Positions 1 through 13,919 are shown, counted from the stretch's first letter. The stretch is 64,000 nt of DNA from Apis mellifera (GCF_003254395.2 NC_037641.1:11308501-11372500), one strand, 5' to 3'. The notes: generated from the letters alone by a model not told the origin. Translations and numbers: made by a program.

Positions 1-1917
1 GAAGGGATCCCGATCGCGAGAATCTTTTTCTCTCCTCTCCTCTCTCTCTCTTCGTTCCTAGAATCGATTCTCTCCAATTCTCCCCCTTTCTTCCTCTTCT
101 TCTTCGTTTGAAAGAACCTCTCCTCTCCTGGTATTTCGGTTCTCCTCCACTCGACGCCGTGTCGCGAAACCACGCGCTTTTTTGTTTCTGTCCGATCTTA
201 AACATCTGTCTCCCTCCCCTCCCCTCCCCCCCAATCGAGCGAATCGAAAGCAGATTCTTCTCCGTTTCGTCCATTCATCGTCCATCGATCGTCCATTCAT
301 CCGTTTCTTCCGTCCCCCCCCGAGATCGACAATGAGCGAAGAATCGTTTTTCTTTTTCTCGTTGGAAGACGGGCCTCATTGTCGCCGCGATCGAGGAGGG
401 ACAAAACTAATTTCGCTAAAGAGGTCTTGGAGAGGAGGCATTGTCGGTCCCGGAGAAAACGGCCGTTTAGCGTTCGATAATGAAGCGTATCACACGGCGT
501 TGGACAGGGACAGGACGGCGGCGCGTCCGTGCTGCGCGCACTTCTCTCGAGTGCGGCCTCGAGGGCACTCGAGCCGGAGGATCGAAGCCGAGTGGTAAGA
601 AACGCACCGGTTCCCTCTTCTCTTCTCTTCCCCTGTGCGGACAATGCGTTTGATCGTTGTAACGCGTCGCGATCCAGCCACTAGGATCTCAAAAGGGAAG
701 GATTTATCGCCGCTCGAGAGTGCTTCCTTCCTTCCTTCCTTCTATTCTCTATCGTTTCCTCTTTCTTTCTTTCGATTCTCCTTCTCGCGCGTTCCTACGA
801 GATGGACGGTCAAGGAAAGGAAAACAGGAAGCCAGATGGAAGGATCGAAGCGCGCGTTATTCTATACGCGTTTCTATAACGCGTTTTATATATATATATA
901 TAGTAATCGTTTGCGCAGGTATATACGCGAGGCACAATGAGACTCGGCATTAATTAACGGAGGAAATTAGCATTGCCGGGGTTAGCGAACGGCAGTGATT
1001 ACGTTTTAATGATAGCAAGCATCAGCGCGGTAGGAACGGTAGCAGACACCAGATAACTATAACGCGACTCGTACGGGTTGTTGGCTGCGCGTCGAGCCGC
1101 CGCAACCAATCTATCTAACATCTATTCCCTACTTTTTCGCGCTTCCTCTCTCGCTTCAACTCTCCTCTCCTTTCTTCCTTTAATCGCGCGATCCTTCACA
1201 ATTACTCCGATTTCCTTCCCTTCTCCCTTTCTTTCGTGGAACGAGGAAAGGATTGTTAAAATTCGAGATGAAGGATTAAATGGTTACGCAAGACGGGGCG
1301 AGAGCGTAGGAAATTCGATTGGATCGGTCGGGGAGGATGGATGGTTATAGAAATCGGCGCCCGGTTTTCCCAATGTTCCCACGAATATAGAGTTACGCGA
1401 GTAGCACGTGCGCTTTGGAAAAACTGGAAGGATGGAAGGAAACGCGGCGTCGAGAGAGATGGAAGGATGCGCGGGGGGAGATGCGGTATCCGGGCGAGAA
1501 AAATCACGCGGTGCTACGTGGATGCTACGTGGATGGAGGAAGATCGGTGAAATCTCGCGCTGTTCTTAATTAGCCTTCCTTTGGTTAAAGGGGAACGCGA
1601 GTAGTAGCGCGCGTCTCGCTTCGCGTTTCCCCTCCTCGCTCGTGCTCACGCTTAATATACCGCAATAGAACGCAAAGCTGGGAAATACGCGCGTTAACAC
1701 GCCGTGTTAAACGCGTTAAAAGTCCGCGTTGCTCGAAAAGTCCGTTTCGAAAAATCCCATTCTTCTTCCCTCCATCGTGCGTCGTTAATTTCCCCTCCCT
1801 TCCCTGTTTTTTTTTTTTCTTTCTTTTTATTTCCCGATTCGTAACGAACCGTACGAAACCGTCGAAGGAAAATCGAAGCGCTATATAATTAACGGACACG
1901 TCACTCCGGCGTGGGTA

Positions 1918-2075
1918 TACCTAGCCATTTCATTCTAAAATACCGGCCAATCAGCGGAGATTGCCTATCGCTCGTTCCCTGACTATTTAATTAAACCGGG
2001 TCACGGTGACTCGCGCTCCTCCTCCTCCCTTCCTAACTCGCCATAATAAATTCCCGCCAATCTCCCTAATTTTGT
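1918..2075. promoter_or_regulatory. Candidate regulatory island: CCAAT, TAAT and IR3 site
   Basis: Low-repeat, AT-richer segment. It contains GCCATTTCATT (Pho-like core), GGCCAATCAG (a full NF-Y-type CCAAT match at 1945-1954), TTTAATTAAA, and GGTCA-CGG-TGACT at 1999-2011, an inverted nuclear-receptor half-site pair with 3-nt spacing. No TATA-plus-initiator arrangement convinces as a promoter. Confidence 0.3.
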
Positions 2076-2729
2076 CCCTTTTTACGCGATTTTTGCTTGC
2101 GATCAAGTCGAGGCAAGGGTTTTTATTTCTATTTTATCCTAATCTCTCTCTCTCTTGATGACGATTCGTCGAGAATTGGAACGGCGAAGGAGGAGGAACG
2201 AATCGAACAATGGACGGATCTCACGACGGAGGGAATGATCGAGTGTCGCGCGAGCGAGGGGCCCGTTACGCGTATCGCGTGCACCCGCCGATCCTGTTAC
2301 TCGTCCTTCTCTCTCTCTCTCTCTCTTACGTCTCACCACGCGCGTGCACGATCCGCTCCGTTTTCTCCTTTTCTTCCTCTTTTTTCAAACCGCTCGGATA
2401 ATCGTTATATCCGCCGGATAATTAGCGATTACGCTCCCTTATGCTCTCGGGTTTTAAATACGAGCGTTCTTTTTTTCGCAATGGACGGCACGTTGGGAGA
2501 TTCACTGATCGAGGAGGAGGAGAGACGCGTGTCATACATACGAGCTTCGCGTACGTGCTCTGCTTTTCCGCCCGATCCTTGCCTTTAATCCGATATTTGT
2601 ATCGCGTCTCTGGGAGCGTCTCCCTTCTCCTCCTCCTCTTTCTTTCTCTTTTTTTTCTCCGCTTTTCGGCGTCACGCTCGAGCGTAGCTGAAAGCGTCGC
2701 GTCGCATAATCGCGCCGCGGGTGTCGCGT

Positions 2730-2746
2730 CCCCCCCCCCCCCCCCC
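2730..2746. repeat. Poly-C run, 17 nt
   Basis: Seventeen consecutive C; a 12-nt poly-G run is at 21543-21554. Homopolymers of this length are prone to sequencing-length error. Confidence 0.95.
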
Positions 2747-3071
2747 GAAGAGGTGCCCAATTTCTCGCCCCCGTCGATCGCGCGACGGGTGGTAGACCGT
2801 TTGGTTGGCAACAAACGTTACCGCCACCGGTAACTGTCGCCGACAAAATGCACCCTAAATGTCTCTCTTATTTCCCTCCGTCCCCAAGGTCTCTCGCCCT
2901 TGCGAAATCGCTCACGCCCCGTTTATCGGGGCGAATAGAGCCGCGCCACTGGATTTCACGCATCCCCGAATTATTTCAGACACCGTTCTTTCTCGCTAAA
3001 AGCGAGAGAGAAAGACGCCGCCCCCTTCTCTTTCTCTCCCCCCGAATAATCGAGCCGCTCGCAATTTCCAC

Positions 3072-3098
3072 CTCTCTCTCTCTCTCTCTCTCTCTCTC
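3072..3098. repeat. (CT)n microsatellite, 27 bp
   Basis: Pure CT dinucleotide run. Comparable (CT/GA)n runs of about 20-28 bp occur at 3426-3449, 4419-4440, 12020-12038, 15676-15698, 15764-15791, 35107-35128, 43306-43339, 44839-44859, 52581-52607 and 58267-58293. They occur in both orientations. Confidence 0.95.
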
Positions 3099-5433
3099 GA
3101 TCTCCAACTTTCCTCTCTTCCTTTGTCCGCCGGGAAACGAAATGGAAATGCAATAAAAAGTTGTAATCGAGCCTCGAATATCCATTTCGCGCGGATATAA
3201 CGCGCGTTCCTCCTCGGCATCGTGATTTCTCATTACACAGTTCTCGAACCCGAGAAACGCCACCGACTCGCTTTTTAAATAAGAGATGGAATTTAAAGCC
3301 GGAGTTAAGCACCGTGGAACGGACGCCTGCGTTTCCTCGTTCGTTCATTCGTACATTTCTTCCGCGTTACGTTTCGAGCGTGTGCCTCGCGTAAAACGTA
3401 TCGAGGCCGAGTCGAAACGTGAGACGAGAGAGAGAGAGAGAGAGAGAGAAAGGGCGCGAAATACTCGAAACATTTGACACGATCGATTCGAGGTACGCGG
3501 GGAACGCGCGTAAACCGCGCCGCGTTCCCCGAATCGGTGCCGTTCCTCGGTCTCTCGGCTAAGGACGTCGTAATAACGCGACGTTACACCGACGAGCCTG
3601 CGTTTTCGTCGGGTTGTAATTTATTCGAGGCCACCCTGTAATTAGCGGGTAGCCCCACGCCGTAATATCCCCCACCCAGCCCGCGTTCCCGGCATTCCAT
3701 TTATCACAAATCAGCAGCTGCCTGTGCAAACTTCGCACCGGCTACCTCTCCCGCTCCGGATTGGTATTTATACGGTTTCCAAGTTTCAGACGATGGAACG
3801 GAATGACGACGATAATGATGACGACGATGATGTTCCATTTTCGCTCCCTTCTCCTTTCTTTCTTTCTTTCTTCTTCTTTCAATCTTCCTTCACTTCTGTA
3901 AAACTCTCGTTCTTTTAGAATTGGAGATCCACTAGAATTGGAGTGGACGAAGGAATGAAGCGAAGGTGAATCGGGGAAGGAGAGCAATCGAGCGAATGCC
4001 TGCAATTTCCTCCCCCGTCTTCCTTTGCCTCCCCCCTCCGCCCCAGTTTCTCTGTTTCTCCGTTGGACTCTGTTGGGCGCAGAGGGCGCAACGGAGCAAC
4101 AGGTGTCCGCGGGGACATTCGCAGAAACGCGGAGGGTGCGAGAGACGGTGGAACGGTGTAGAGGGTGAAGGCCAAAGGGTGGTTCGAGAGCAGGGCGGCG
4201 AGAGAATTCCTCCTCTTTATTTATGAGCTTTTTTATTCGACTTGTTGAACGCCTTCCTGCTCTCTTTTTCCCTTTTTCCCTCTCTCGCCCCCATTTTTAC
4301 CCCGTTTCCCTCTTTGCCCCCGTTCCTCGTTCGCGAATCCACGTCCCCTTGCGTTAATTCCACGGAAGTCACGGCACACGATCCGGTATCGCGGGGAGGG
4401 GGCGAAAAATCCTCTCTTTCTCTCTCTCTCTCTCTCTCTCGATCGTACGAGTGGAAAAGCAGCCGGAGATATTTCAGGTGGTTGCTCCCCAGGTAGACGC
4501 CTCGCATCTCAAAGAGACGCGAGCAGGGGATAGATACGATTTGGGCGTAATCCGTCAAAGAGTTCTTTCAACGTCCGTCGGAACGATTTATCTACGATCT
4601 CCATTAAAGTTCAGTTAACGCCCTCTTGCCTCTCTTCTTTCGTTTTTCGTTCCTCGCCTCGCTTTTTCTTCCCTCGCTCCCGCTGCCGCTTCTTTCTTTC
4701 CCACCCCGCTCTCTCACTCCTCTTTCTCTCTCTCTCTCCACCTCTGTCTTTCCCTCAACCAAAGGCTTTTCGGATTTGTGCGCGAACAATTCTTCTCCTC
4801 GAGGAGAGATCCCCGAGTTTGGGCGCAAAAGCGTCAATTATCTTCGCGCTTCCGTTGCCACGCTCAAAGATCATCGGATCTATTCCATCTCGATCCTCTA
4901 CTATTATCTGCTACCTCGTGCTTCAAATTTTCTCCAATCCGTCCAATATTTCTCTCACGGAACGACATTTTCCGCGGGTGACGGACCGTTTTTAACGCTA
5001 TTCCTCCTCTCTCTTCTCCTCCTTGTCCCTTCCCTACTTCGATCGCTCCCACGAGATGCGGACGAAACCGGTGGAAGCCGGCGTAAAAGTTAAACGCAAC
5101 GTCCGAGCGATCCTCTCCTCGAGATAGGAAGGAAGCGCGCGCGTTCGCGCGTATCGTGTAACATTACGTTCATTAAAGGCGGATACGCGTGTGCGTGTGC
5201 TCTCTTATGCGCCTCTCTCTCTCTTTCTCTCAACCCTTCGTTCTTACGTTGTTGAGTCCTCCCTCCGTCTCGTCTCCCCTTTCTTCCCTCTCAACCCGCG
5301 AAAAGGTATCGAGTTACCCCCGGCATAATTCCGTTAATTATGATTTCGTAGGATGATTTTCCCTGTCTCGCGTTCCTACGCCGCGAAATTCTCGTTTCAC
5401 GCTGGCGTGGAGATCGGATCGGGGACGTTCTCG

Positions 5434-5456
5434 AACAGGGTGGCAGCCACCCTGTT
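5434..5456. repeat. 23-nt inverted repeat with 1-nt spacer
   Basis: Arms AACAGGGTGGC and GCCACCCTGTT are exact reverse complements separated by a single A. It is too tight for an RNA hairpin loop, so a symmetric protein-binding site is the more natural reading. Function unknown. Confidence 0.85.
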
Positions 5457-5520
5457 ACGCCGATTCTCGCAGTAGACGAATATAAATATATATATATATA
5501 TATACATGTATATAAGACGG

Positions 5521-5720
5521 TAGGTGGTGGAGCAATTTAAACGTCGTTAAATGCAAAATCGCGCGATGATTGCGTTCATAAAGCGCGTAGGCAGCTCGGT
5601 GGACGTCTCCTCCTTGGCTGATATCTAGGCGGAACGTAAGGGTAATTTACATTGATATTTATGCCGTGTCATAACCGGGGCCTTCGCCACGGAACGGATT
5701 GGTATCGCTAATCCCCCGTC
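5521..5720. promoter_or_regulatory. Candidate regulatory island (5.5-5.7 kb)
   Basis: About 200 bp without microsatellites between a TA run and CpG-rich DNA. Motifs include CAATTTAAA, ATGCAAAT-like GCAAAATC, TTCATAAAG, CATTGATATTTATG and TCGCTAATCCC. TAATCC is the Bicoid/Otx/Pitx-type core. Confidence 0.25.
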
Positions 5721-7317
5721 GTGCCGGGGGGTTGTTTTAATTGAAATCTTACTCGCCGCCTCGACTCTCCTCCACGATTCGCGTAACGGGGGCGAGGAGA
5801 GGGAGGGAGAGAGAGGAAGAGAGAAGAAGGGGGAAGGACGCGTTGCTCGTGTACGAAGGGGTTAACGAGGGAACGTTACACGTGTCTCGCGTACTTCTCG
5901 AGTTAAAGCACCTCGCGAGAACATACCATTTTCACCCTCTGACGGAGGAGGAAAGGAAAGAAAGGGGACGCGAAATCGTATTTGTTGCGGCGGCAAATGC
6001 AGAGAGATATATATATCCTCCCCGGTTTGCGCAAAGGCCGGTATACACGGTATAATGAGATAAAATTTGGGGAAAAGAAACGATTTGATTTCGGATACGA
6101 GAATTGCGAACGTATAGGAAATTGTATTTGAAACAGGAGTTGCTTAAATGGCGCTAAAGGTTCAATTTGCGATAAGCATCGTCTGCGAAAGTCAGTTTTC
6201 TCGCGTTTCTAGAAGAAGGCAGGCCCGTGAGAAAATTTCGTAGAATAATTTCTGTTTCCTTCGCGCCTCTCGTTTCGTTTCCTTTCGTTTCGCGTCGAAT
6301 CGGGGAAATGGGATTCCGAAGAAAGTTTTCATGCGTTGTTTCGCATTTCGATGGGTTCGTCGGTGTAGATCGCCCTTAAGACTCGACCCTTAAGGATGAG
6401 GGGGAGGCGAGGAAGACGCTGCGCGATAGCGCAGGCGCGTACATACGTAATTCATAGCGCTCCCGGCGAATATTATTCTGGTTCTGGTTGAGGGGAGGGG
6501 ATTGTTTCCGGGGGCCGCGTTCCAACGCGTTTTTCGAAACGACGAAAGTTGCTCAATTCCGCGGGATGGTCGGCGCGAGCCGAAATGTCAACCGCGAGAC
6601 TACTAAAACGAGAGAAACTTTTAATTCGTTCATTTCGCCGGGCTCAAAGGGTCGGCGAATGAGGCTTATTAAAATTTATACGAGCCTCCTCTTCCCTTTT
6701 TCTACCACCTTATCTCCTCTCTCTCTCTTCTCTTCCGGTAACGGAAACAATTTTTTTCCTTCTTTTCTTCTCCTTCTTTCAACTTCGGCTATACGATGTC
6801 GTTAAACGTTTTCATTTCGCTTGTTAGACGAAATGAAATCGTTCGTAATATCGAGTTTTATCTTCGAAAGGGACGTTTCGCTTGTTAATCCACCTTCTCC
6901 TCGCGAGTATTGCGCAAAGAGAGAAAAAAAAAAAGAGAGAGAGAGAGAGATTACGAGGGAGGGATACAAGACCGTGGTTTGTTCTGGAAACGTTAGACGT
7001 TCACCCTTTAATCCTTGAGACAATAGCCGGAGATGAAGAGAAAGAGAGAGGAAGCGTGTCCCTTTCGGCAAAGGGTTGCTAGTTCGCATCGACCCTCAAG
7101 GTCCGTTTCATCCGTTCCACTCTCTCTCTCTCTCTCTCTGTCTCTCGCCACTCTTCCCGGCCGTGCTAATATTTTTCGAAGGGTTGAAATCTAATTTTTT
7201 TTTCAACCCCTGACAGAATTCCCGGCCGCGGTTCGCGTTCGTTTCACTCCCCTCCTCGTCTTACCCCCCCTTCCCCTAGCCGGAGAAAGAACGGAACAGG
7301 GGGAGGGAGAGTAAAGT

Positions 7318-7415
7318 TCGCTCCCAATAGACATAATAAAAACGCCATCTGAAATATGCATCCCTTAATAAAACTGTCCAATTAGGCGAGAATGGAATTA
7401 AGTATTTAAGGGGTG
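7318..7415. promoter_or_regulatory. Candidate regulatory island (7.3-7.4 kb)
   Basis: AT-rich patch inside pyrimidine-rich DNA. It shows CCAAT, ACATAATAAAA, CGCCAT, ATATGCAT (POU-like), CTTAATAAAA and CCAATTAG in under 100 bp. The sharp composition change against both flanks is what draws attention. Confidence 0.3.
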
Positions 7416-8260
7416 TCGGTGAAGACTTTTCTTCTGCCTCGGTGCTCCTCAGGTGCTCCCGGAAACCCTTTTTACGAAAAGATTAGGTTCTTAGATCCCC
7501 CTTCCAACCTCCCCTCTTTGACCGCTTCACCGAAGAAACGAACGAGTCGACACGGGGGGTGAAGAAAGGAAAAGCGGAGTAGAGGGAGAAGAAAAGAAGA
7601 ATCCTGCCTAACCGAAAGGGGAAGGTGGTGGGTGGATTCCCTCGCCGCGAGGACGGGACCTGAATTATTTATGGAAACGAAATTCTTTCGTCGTCTTCTC
7701 CTCGTCGTCGCCTCGATCGTTCATCGTCGCGTCCGCTAATTTGTCCGCCACGTACAGTTGCCCGCGTCCATCCCCCTCCCCCTGCCTCCACCTTTCTGCG
7801 GCCGGGATATTCGATACCCGTTCGAATCCGTCCACGGATGAAACGGTCCACGAGCGAAAACGGTGGAAGTAGGTACAAGGGGCAAGATCGATGGTGCGGC
7901 GGAGGATCCGAAAGGGCTCGTGGCACAAGGGACAGCTTGGTCATTTATAAAATTAAATCCCTCGAATATTTCAGTCGTACAAATCCCCGGGGCTGGGTGC
8001 GGGAGGAGGGGGGGAAGGGCTGGCAGTGGGGCAATCGTAAAAATTCCACGAGGTCTGGACGCATTGGAAATCCGCGTAATTAACCGAAGGAATTCCAGGG
8101 AGTATACGCCGGGGTTGGAGAGGGGGGGTGGCGGTGGCGATGGTCGATTAAAAAACGCGAGCAACGCCTAGAATGGAAAGGGGGGAGGGGGAGGGAGCAG
8201 TCTCTTCCTCTCGCTCGTGCCAGCCACGCGCAAACACTTCCTCCTCCGTTCTCTCACTCG

Positions 8261-8329
8261 CCTCCTCCTCCTCCTCTCCTCTCCTCTCCTCCACCTCGCC
8301 TTCTTCGTTTTTCTTTTTTTTTTTTTTTT
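8261..8329. repeat. Pyrimidine-rich tract with CTCCT repeats and oligo-T
   Basis: Begins with CTCCTCCTC trinucleotides, passes into CTCCT pentamers, and ends with an oligo-T run. It is broken only by a few purines. Confidence 0.85.
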
Positions 8330-11300
8330 CGCGTTTCCACCTTTCGTTCGTTCCGAATCGTTCCGCAACGCGTGTATACACGCTGCTCCCTCCCTCCCTC
8401 CTCCGCTCTCGCCAAATATTTTTCGATCCCCGTTTCGGGAGGCAGTTTCGATCATCGCTGGTCGAAAATCCTCGTCAAAAGTTTCCTCCCCGCAGTTTTT
8501 TCTCCGCAAACCTCCTCCTCCCACGTGCTCATCGTTCCACTCGATTTCACTCGCCGCGCTACCGTTTCCAGATATTGACACGAATACGAGGAAGGACACG
8601 AGGCCTTGTGGAAACAACGGCCCATTAATTTTTAGGACGCATATACGAGGTTATCGCGTCGGGGAGGATATTGTTGTATCGCGAGGAGTGGCGGCGAGCG
8701 ATTTAATTGATACAAATGGTTCTTTGCGACCGCGAAGAAAAGGCGGTGGAGAAAAGGAGGAGATGGAGGAGAGGAAGGTAGGAATACGAGAGGGAGAGGA
8801 AAAGGTTCGGAAAACGTCGTGGCGTGGCGTGGAAACGGAATCTAAGGTCGGGCAAAATTTATACGAAATAATACACGGGGAGTCTTAATATCCAACGGGC
8901 GTGCGATGAAAGCAGGCGAGTTTAAAAAGTGCAATATCACGGAATACATAAATGCGAGATGAGGCGATTTGAATGAAAACCAAATAAATTTCGCCACCGA
9001 CTCCCGCTTCTTTGCCGAGTATCCGTCCGTGTATCCAATTTCGCTTTCGCGCCGGGTTTCATTTATTTTATCCCGCGCCGTCACGCGTCTTCTCCTCTCT
9101 CGCCTCCCCCCTCCTTCTCCCTCTCCCTCACCCTCACCCCTCCTCCTGCGCCCGAGATTTCCTCCTCGTCTTAATTGCCGAGTACAAGCGCGTTAACCCA
9201 TATCTCCGCGTTGCGGAGCGCGCAGAACCGAGCGAATTTCTTCGATCGCGGCCGCGAGCCGGAAAACGGAACGAGAAACACAACGAGCGTGATCCCCGCC
9301 GCACACGACTCGAGCTCGTTAACGCTTCTCTTCTTCTTCCTCCTCTTCTTCCTCTTCTTCTTCTTCTCTCCATTGCCGCAACCAGTCCATTTCCACGTAC
9401 CGTTGGATGAAGAATCCTTGCACGGTGCCAACGGAAGGATGAAGAAAAGGAAGGAGGGGAGGGAGCAATTGGTTAGATTCGCGAGATTCCGCGTTACACG
9501 AAGCCCCTGCGGGGAGGGGGGGAGAGAGGGATCTCCGTGCTACTTTCGATGGATGCTCACTCGATACGGCGAGATACGGGTATTACGGGGGATCGAGATA
9601 AAAGAAGCGAGTGGGTAGAACGTGACGAGACAATGGATCACCGGTCCACTAGCCATAATACAATCGCATCAGCATCTCGCCGTATTGTTTGCCTTGCTTT
9701 GATATCGGGCCCGGACCTCTCCAATTCTTTCTCCCCGTCCTCTCCTCCTCCTCCTCCTTTCTCCGAGATCATCTCTTCCGAGTGTGTTCGATTGTCGACA
9801 CTCGACGCCTCGAAGGGAGCCCGATATTTCCCTTTCTCTCTCTCTCCCTCTCCCGCTTCCTTTTCACCTCCTCCTCGTCCGCAACACTTTTACTCTTGCT
9901 GTTGTTTTCGAAATCTCATCCTGGTCTTGTCGCTCGCCCCTCGACTCGTCAGCGCTTTTTTTTTCTTTTTCTCTCTCTCTCTTTTTTATAGCCACGATAC
10001 GAGCAACGAGCGAGCAGATAGCGATAGCGGAACAGAGGTGTCGCGGCGGAAATTCGCAAGAAAGAAGCGCAGCGAGATGGAAAGGGAGAAGCGGTTAGTT
10101 AACGCGAGTTCTCGCCGAGTTCGTATAGATAATAAGCCACGATAAATTCGTAACCGTGCAAGTATCCACACGATGTGGGCGGGCCGGGCTGCGAACGACC
10201 GAGCAAGGAGCACACAGCGCGTCCGTGGATCGCTCTTAAAACGACTAACGTCTATCCGCAACTTTGGCCTCGTTTCACCTTCTTCGATTCGCGCCTAATT
10301 CATTTTCGTTTCGTTCCTCCTCCAACCTGTCGATCGAGGTCCATTCTCCTCCTTCGAGTTTGTTCCGAATCTCGACGAGGATCGAGATCGAGAGAAGAGG
10401 ATGGAACGTTTTACTCTCGAGATCGATCGACTCGAGGCTCGACCTTTTCGAAGCCTCGAATTTTCAAGAAAATTTAAGGGGAGCGGAGATCAAACGAGGG
10501 TGGAAAGCCTGGTCTCTCACGGTACGCTGCTTCCTCCTATCGCGACTTCGCGATTGTCCCTCTCCCGTCCCGTCCTATTCCTTTCGAGAGAAGGAGGAGG
10601 AGGTGGATCGGGAGTACAGAGATTAAACGATAGAATTCCGCGCCCTTCCAACCGTGTTTTCGCGGGATCGGTCTGCCGACTCTCGACAAATTAGTACAAT
10701 TAGAATCCCTCAAAGAAAATTGATAAATTCCTTCGGAACAATTTCTCGACTCATTTCACCCCGGCCCACCCTTCGACGTCCCATCCTTCTTCTTCCGTTC
10801 CATCCTCCGAGTTATTCGCGCGAAAATTTCTCTCCGCCCGAATCTCTCTCTCTCTCTCTCTTTCGTTTCCCTTCGCTCGGAAATCGAGACGAGGGAAAAA
10901 CGATGTTTACCGTATCGTGTTTCTCTGTTTCCATACGAACGGCAAGAGGTCACGCGACGTTTGTATCGTTGCGCGTCGTTTCGCCTCGCCTCTGTATTAA
11001 TTCGGTTCACCGAGCCGGGCGTGGCGGGGAGATAGATTTTAATTTTCTTGCTTGGGACGAATGAGTCAGTCGAGTTTAACGCTTGCCGCGATACGCTTGT
11101 CGTGCGATATCGCGCTTCCCAATTACGTTCCAAACCGAGCTCGCCTGTATTCCACGCCATATTCGATCCTTCGTATTGGACCGTCATTGGAAAGAATTCA
11201 AGGTAAGAGGATTTCTCCCGTTCACAATTCGTTGTTGGAACGGAGGTGGCCGGATTCCTGTTAATTATCGTACGATCGTATCCCCCTTCGCCCCCGTTGC

Positions 11301-11440
11301 ACACGAGGAAACAACAAAGGTCTTTGTTCCCGCGAAGAGCGAGAAAGTTTCTTTATCGCGATATCTCGCGATTTACATTGGCGCGTTCGAGGCGAGTTTC
11401 TCGATAATCGATGGGAGAGCGAAAGGGTGAAAAAGGAAAA

Positions 11441-11480
11441 GATGGATGGACGGATGGACGGACGGACGGATGGATGGATA
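11441..11480. repeat. (GGAY)n tetranucleotide repeat, 40 bp
   Basis: Ten units mixing GGAT and GGAC. Confidence 0.93.
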
Positions 11481-13919
11481 GAAAAATGGCGTGGCTCGTT
11501 TCCTCCTCGGCTCGGCTCGGTTCCGCACACGGTTGCGCTCGCGTATATCCATCCATCGCGTTGAAGATTCGCACCCACGGCGGGATTCACGGCGATTAAT
11601 CGTAATACCGTTTCCGAGAGCGTGCGAAGTAACGAGTTCTTTGCCTACCGTGCGAATGCACCGTAATGCAGCCCAGACTCTTATCCAAACGAGATCGTCG
11701 GCGTGGCGGGGGAAAAATGGAATTAAAAGAAACATCCGATCCACACAATCGTCCTTCCTCGCGTTCTCGTTCTTCCATCTTCTTTCTCGAGGGAAGCCGT
11801 TCCTCGACTAGCCTCCTCGTTAACGCCTCGTCGTTTTTATCATTATTTATTTACCCGTATTTGGGTAAAAGTTTCTTTTCTCTCGGAGGAGAGAAGGAGG
11901 GGGGCTTCGTGGGAACGGCGTTGGGACGAACGATTCGAATTCATTCGTCTCGAAAGGAGGAAGGAAGGTAGTGGCACGCGCTCTGCCCTCGAAACCCAGG
12001 AAAACCCTTCCCTTATCTCTCTCTCTCTCTCTCTCTTTCACGACCCTTCCCTCGCCGGCTTTCTTCGCCCCCTCTTCGCCTCCTCCTCTCTCTCCGCCAC
12101 GCTTCCGCGAGCCACCGGCAAGCATTAAGAGCTCCTAGATTTATTTATAACTACATTTACGCGCATGCCATGCCCGCGCAACCCCTTTCGAGCGCTGCGA
12201 ATTATTGCGTTTATGCGAACTGTGATGGGGTGTTGTGCGTGGGTAGGGCGTTCCTCCCTTGGAACAACTCGTCGAAGAAGCCCGTCTCGAGAATTACTAC
12301 CAACTTTCCATCCTCTCGTCTTTCCTCTCCTTCTTCCATCCCTCTGCAGTTTTTCTCGATCTCCCTCCATTCGAGTTTTCTCTCTTCGATTCCTCGAGGA
12401 ACCACGATCTTAATATTAAGAGTGTTGCTTGCTCGGCGAATCGAGAAAAAGGGGAAGAAAAGAGAAGAAGAAGAAGAAGAAAATGGTCGCACGTGTCGTT
12501 TCTCGAGCTCGAAAAAGCGCGTGGTGGTTTGGAACGACGTCGAGAGCGGGCGGGCGGCGCAAGGCGTGTGTACGCTTGTCTCGCGGAGCGGATGAACGTT
12601 AAACAACGTTACCTTTACCGCGTCACGTATATTTGCCCGAATAAACTTTCCACTTGACAAACTGTGGCTCACCGTTGATATATACGCACGCGTACGTGCG
12701 TTCCTCGTTCGTGGAATCGTTGCCTTCCGCCTCTCTCTCCCGCGCATAACCCGGCCCTATATACCATCCTTTCGTCGAGAATTATTCGGGCTTTACGTCA
12801 AGCCTTACGACGTCCCTCGAGCTAAGGAATCTAATTTGAGCGATGTACGACTATACCCGAGCGATACCAGACCGTGCGCACCTTCCTAAGCTCTTTCTCT
12901 CCTCGCCCTCTTCTCTCCTTCGTCCTCCCCCCTCCCCTTCCGTGCGTGCCTCTATCTCGAGTATCGTGCAAAGTATTCAGCCCGTATACATCCGGTTTCG
13001 CGATAGGAGGGGGAATAACACGGCGGAAATCGTGGAAATCGAGGGACGAATCTCTCGCGACTTGTTGATTTTCGATTACTCGAGTCGAGTCGAAGGCGAG
13101 GAAGGGGGAGGAGTAAGCGTTGCTTAAAATTAATCGACGCGGAGAGGATTAATTTCGATCGGATCGCGAGTGAAATTCGGGAGGGTGGGCCAGTCTTCTC
13201 CTCCTCCTCGTCTGGGAAAACTGGGAAAGATTGGCTCGTGAACGGCGTCGCAGGCGAGGCGAGCAGCGGCGCTCTTCTCGCAAGACGGCCGAATCGAATT
13301 TGCAAACTTGCAGATTGGATTCCAACTTGCCTATTATAGGGTGCGTCTGTTCCGGTTAAAAGCAGGGGGGGGAGGAGGGGGGAGGGCAAGGGAATTAATG
13401 TCGATACGGCAAGGAAGACCGGAGGATTACTCCAAAGGCCCGTATCTCATTGTCTTAGATGTTGCTCCCTGCCCTCTAACCTCTCTCTCTCTGCTCCAAC
13501 CCCCGGCGGAATCTCTTCCCCTTCCATATCCCTCCGTTCCAGCTTTGCCCCGTTACTATCTCCTCCCGTTTCCTCGTCATAGCTGGACGAGTTTGCTCCC
13601 GATTCGAAACTTTGAGAAGAGAATTAATTCCATCTTGCGCGTTTCCAATTCGATCGTTCCTTTTTTTCTCTTTAGGTTTACGCGCATTTGCCACCTATTC
13701 CTTTCCTCCTCCTCCTCCCTGTTATTATTATCATATCCTGCGCGACGAGAGAATACGAGAATCGTGTTCCCCCTTCGAGGAACGGAATTCCACCCTTCCG
13801 AGAGAAATTTTCGAGACGGAGGAGCCCTTTCTTTCTCTCCTCCGTTTCGAGTGCTCTCCACGAGACGGATGCGTTTCCAAGCGTATTCTCGATGCTCGTC
13901 TCTCTCTCTCTCTCTCTCT

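Noticed and set aside
8217..8888. 223-codon frame starting with a hydrophobic leader-like stretch
   Set aside because: The leader-like Leu/Phe run is the CTC and oligo-T tract at 8261-8329; the remainder is not recognisable.
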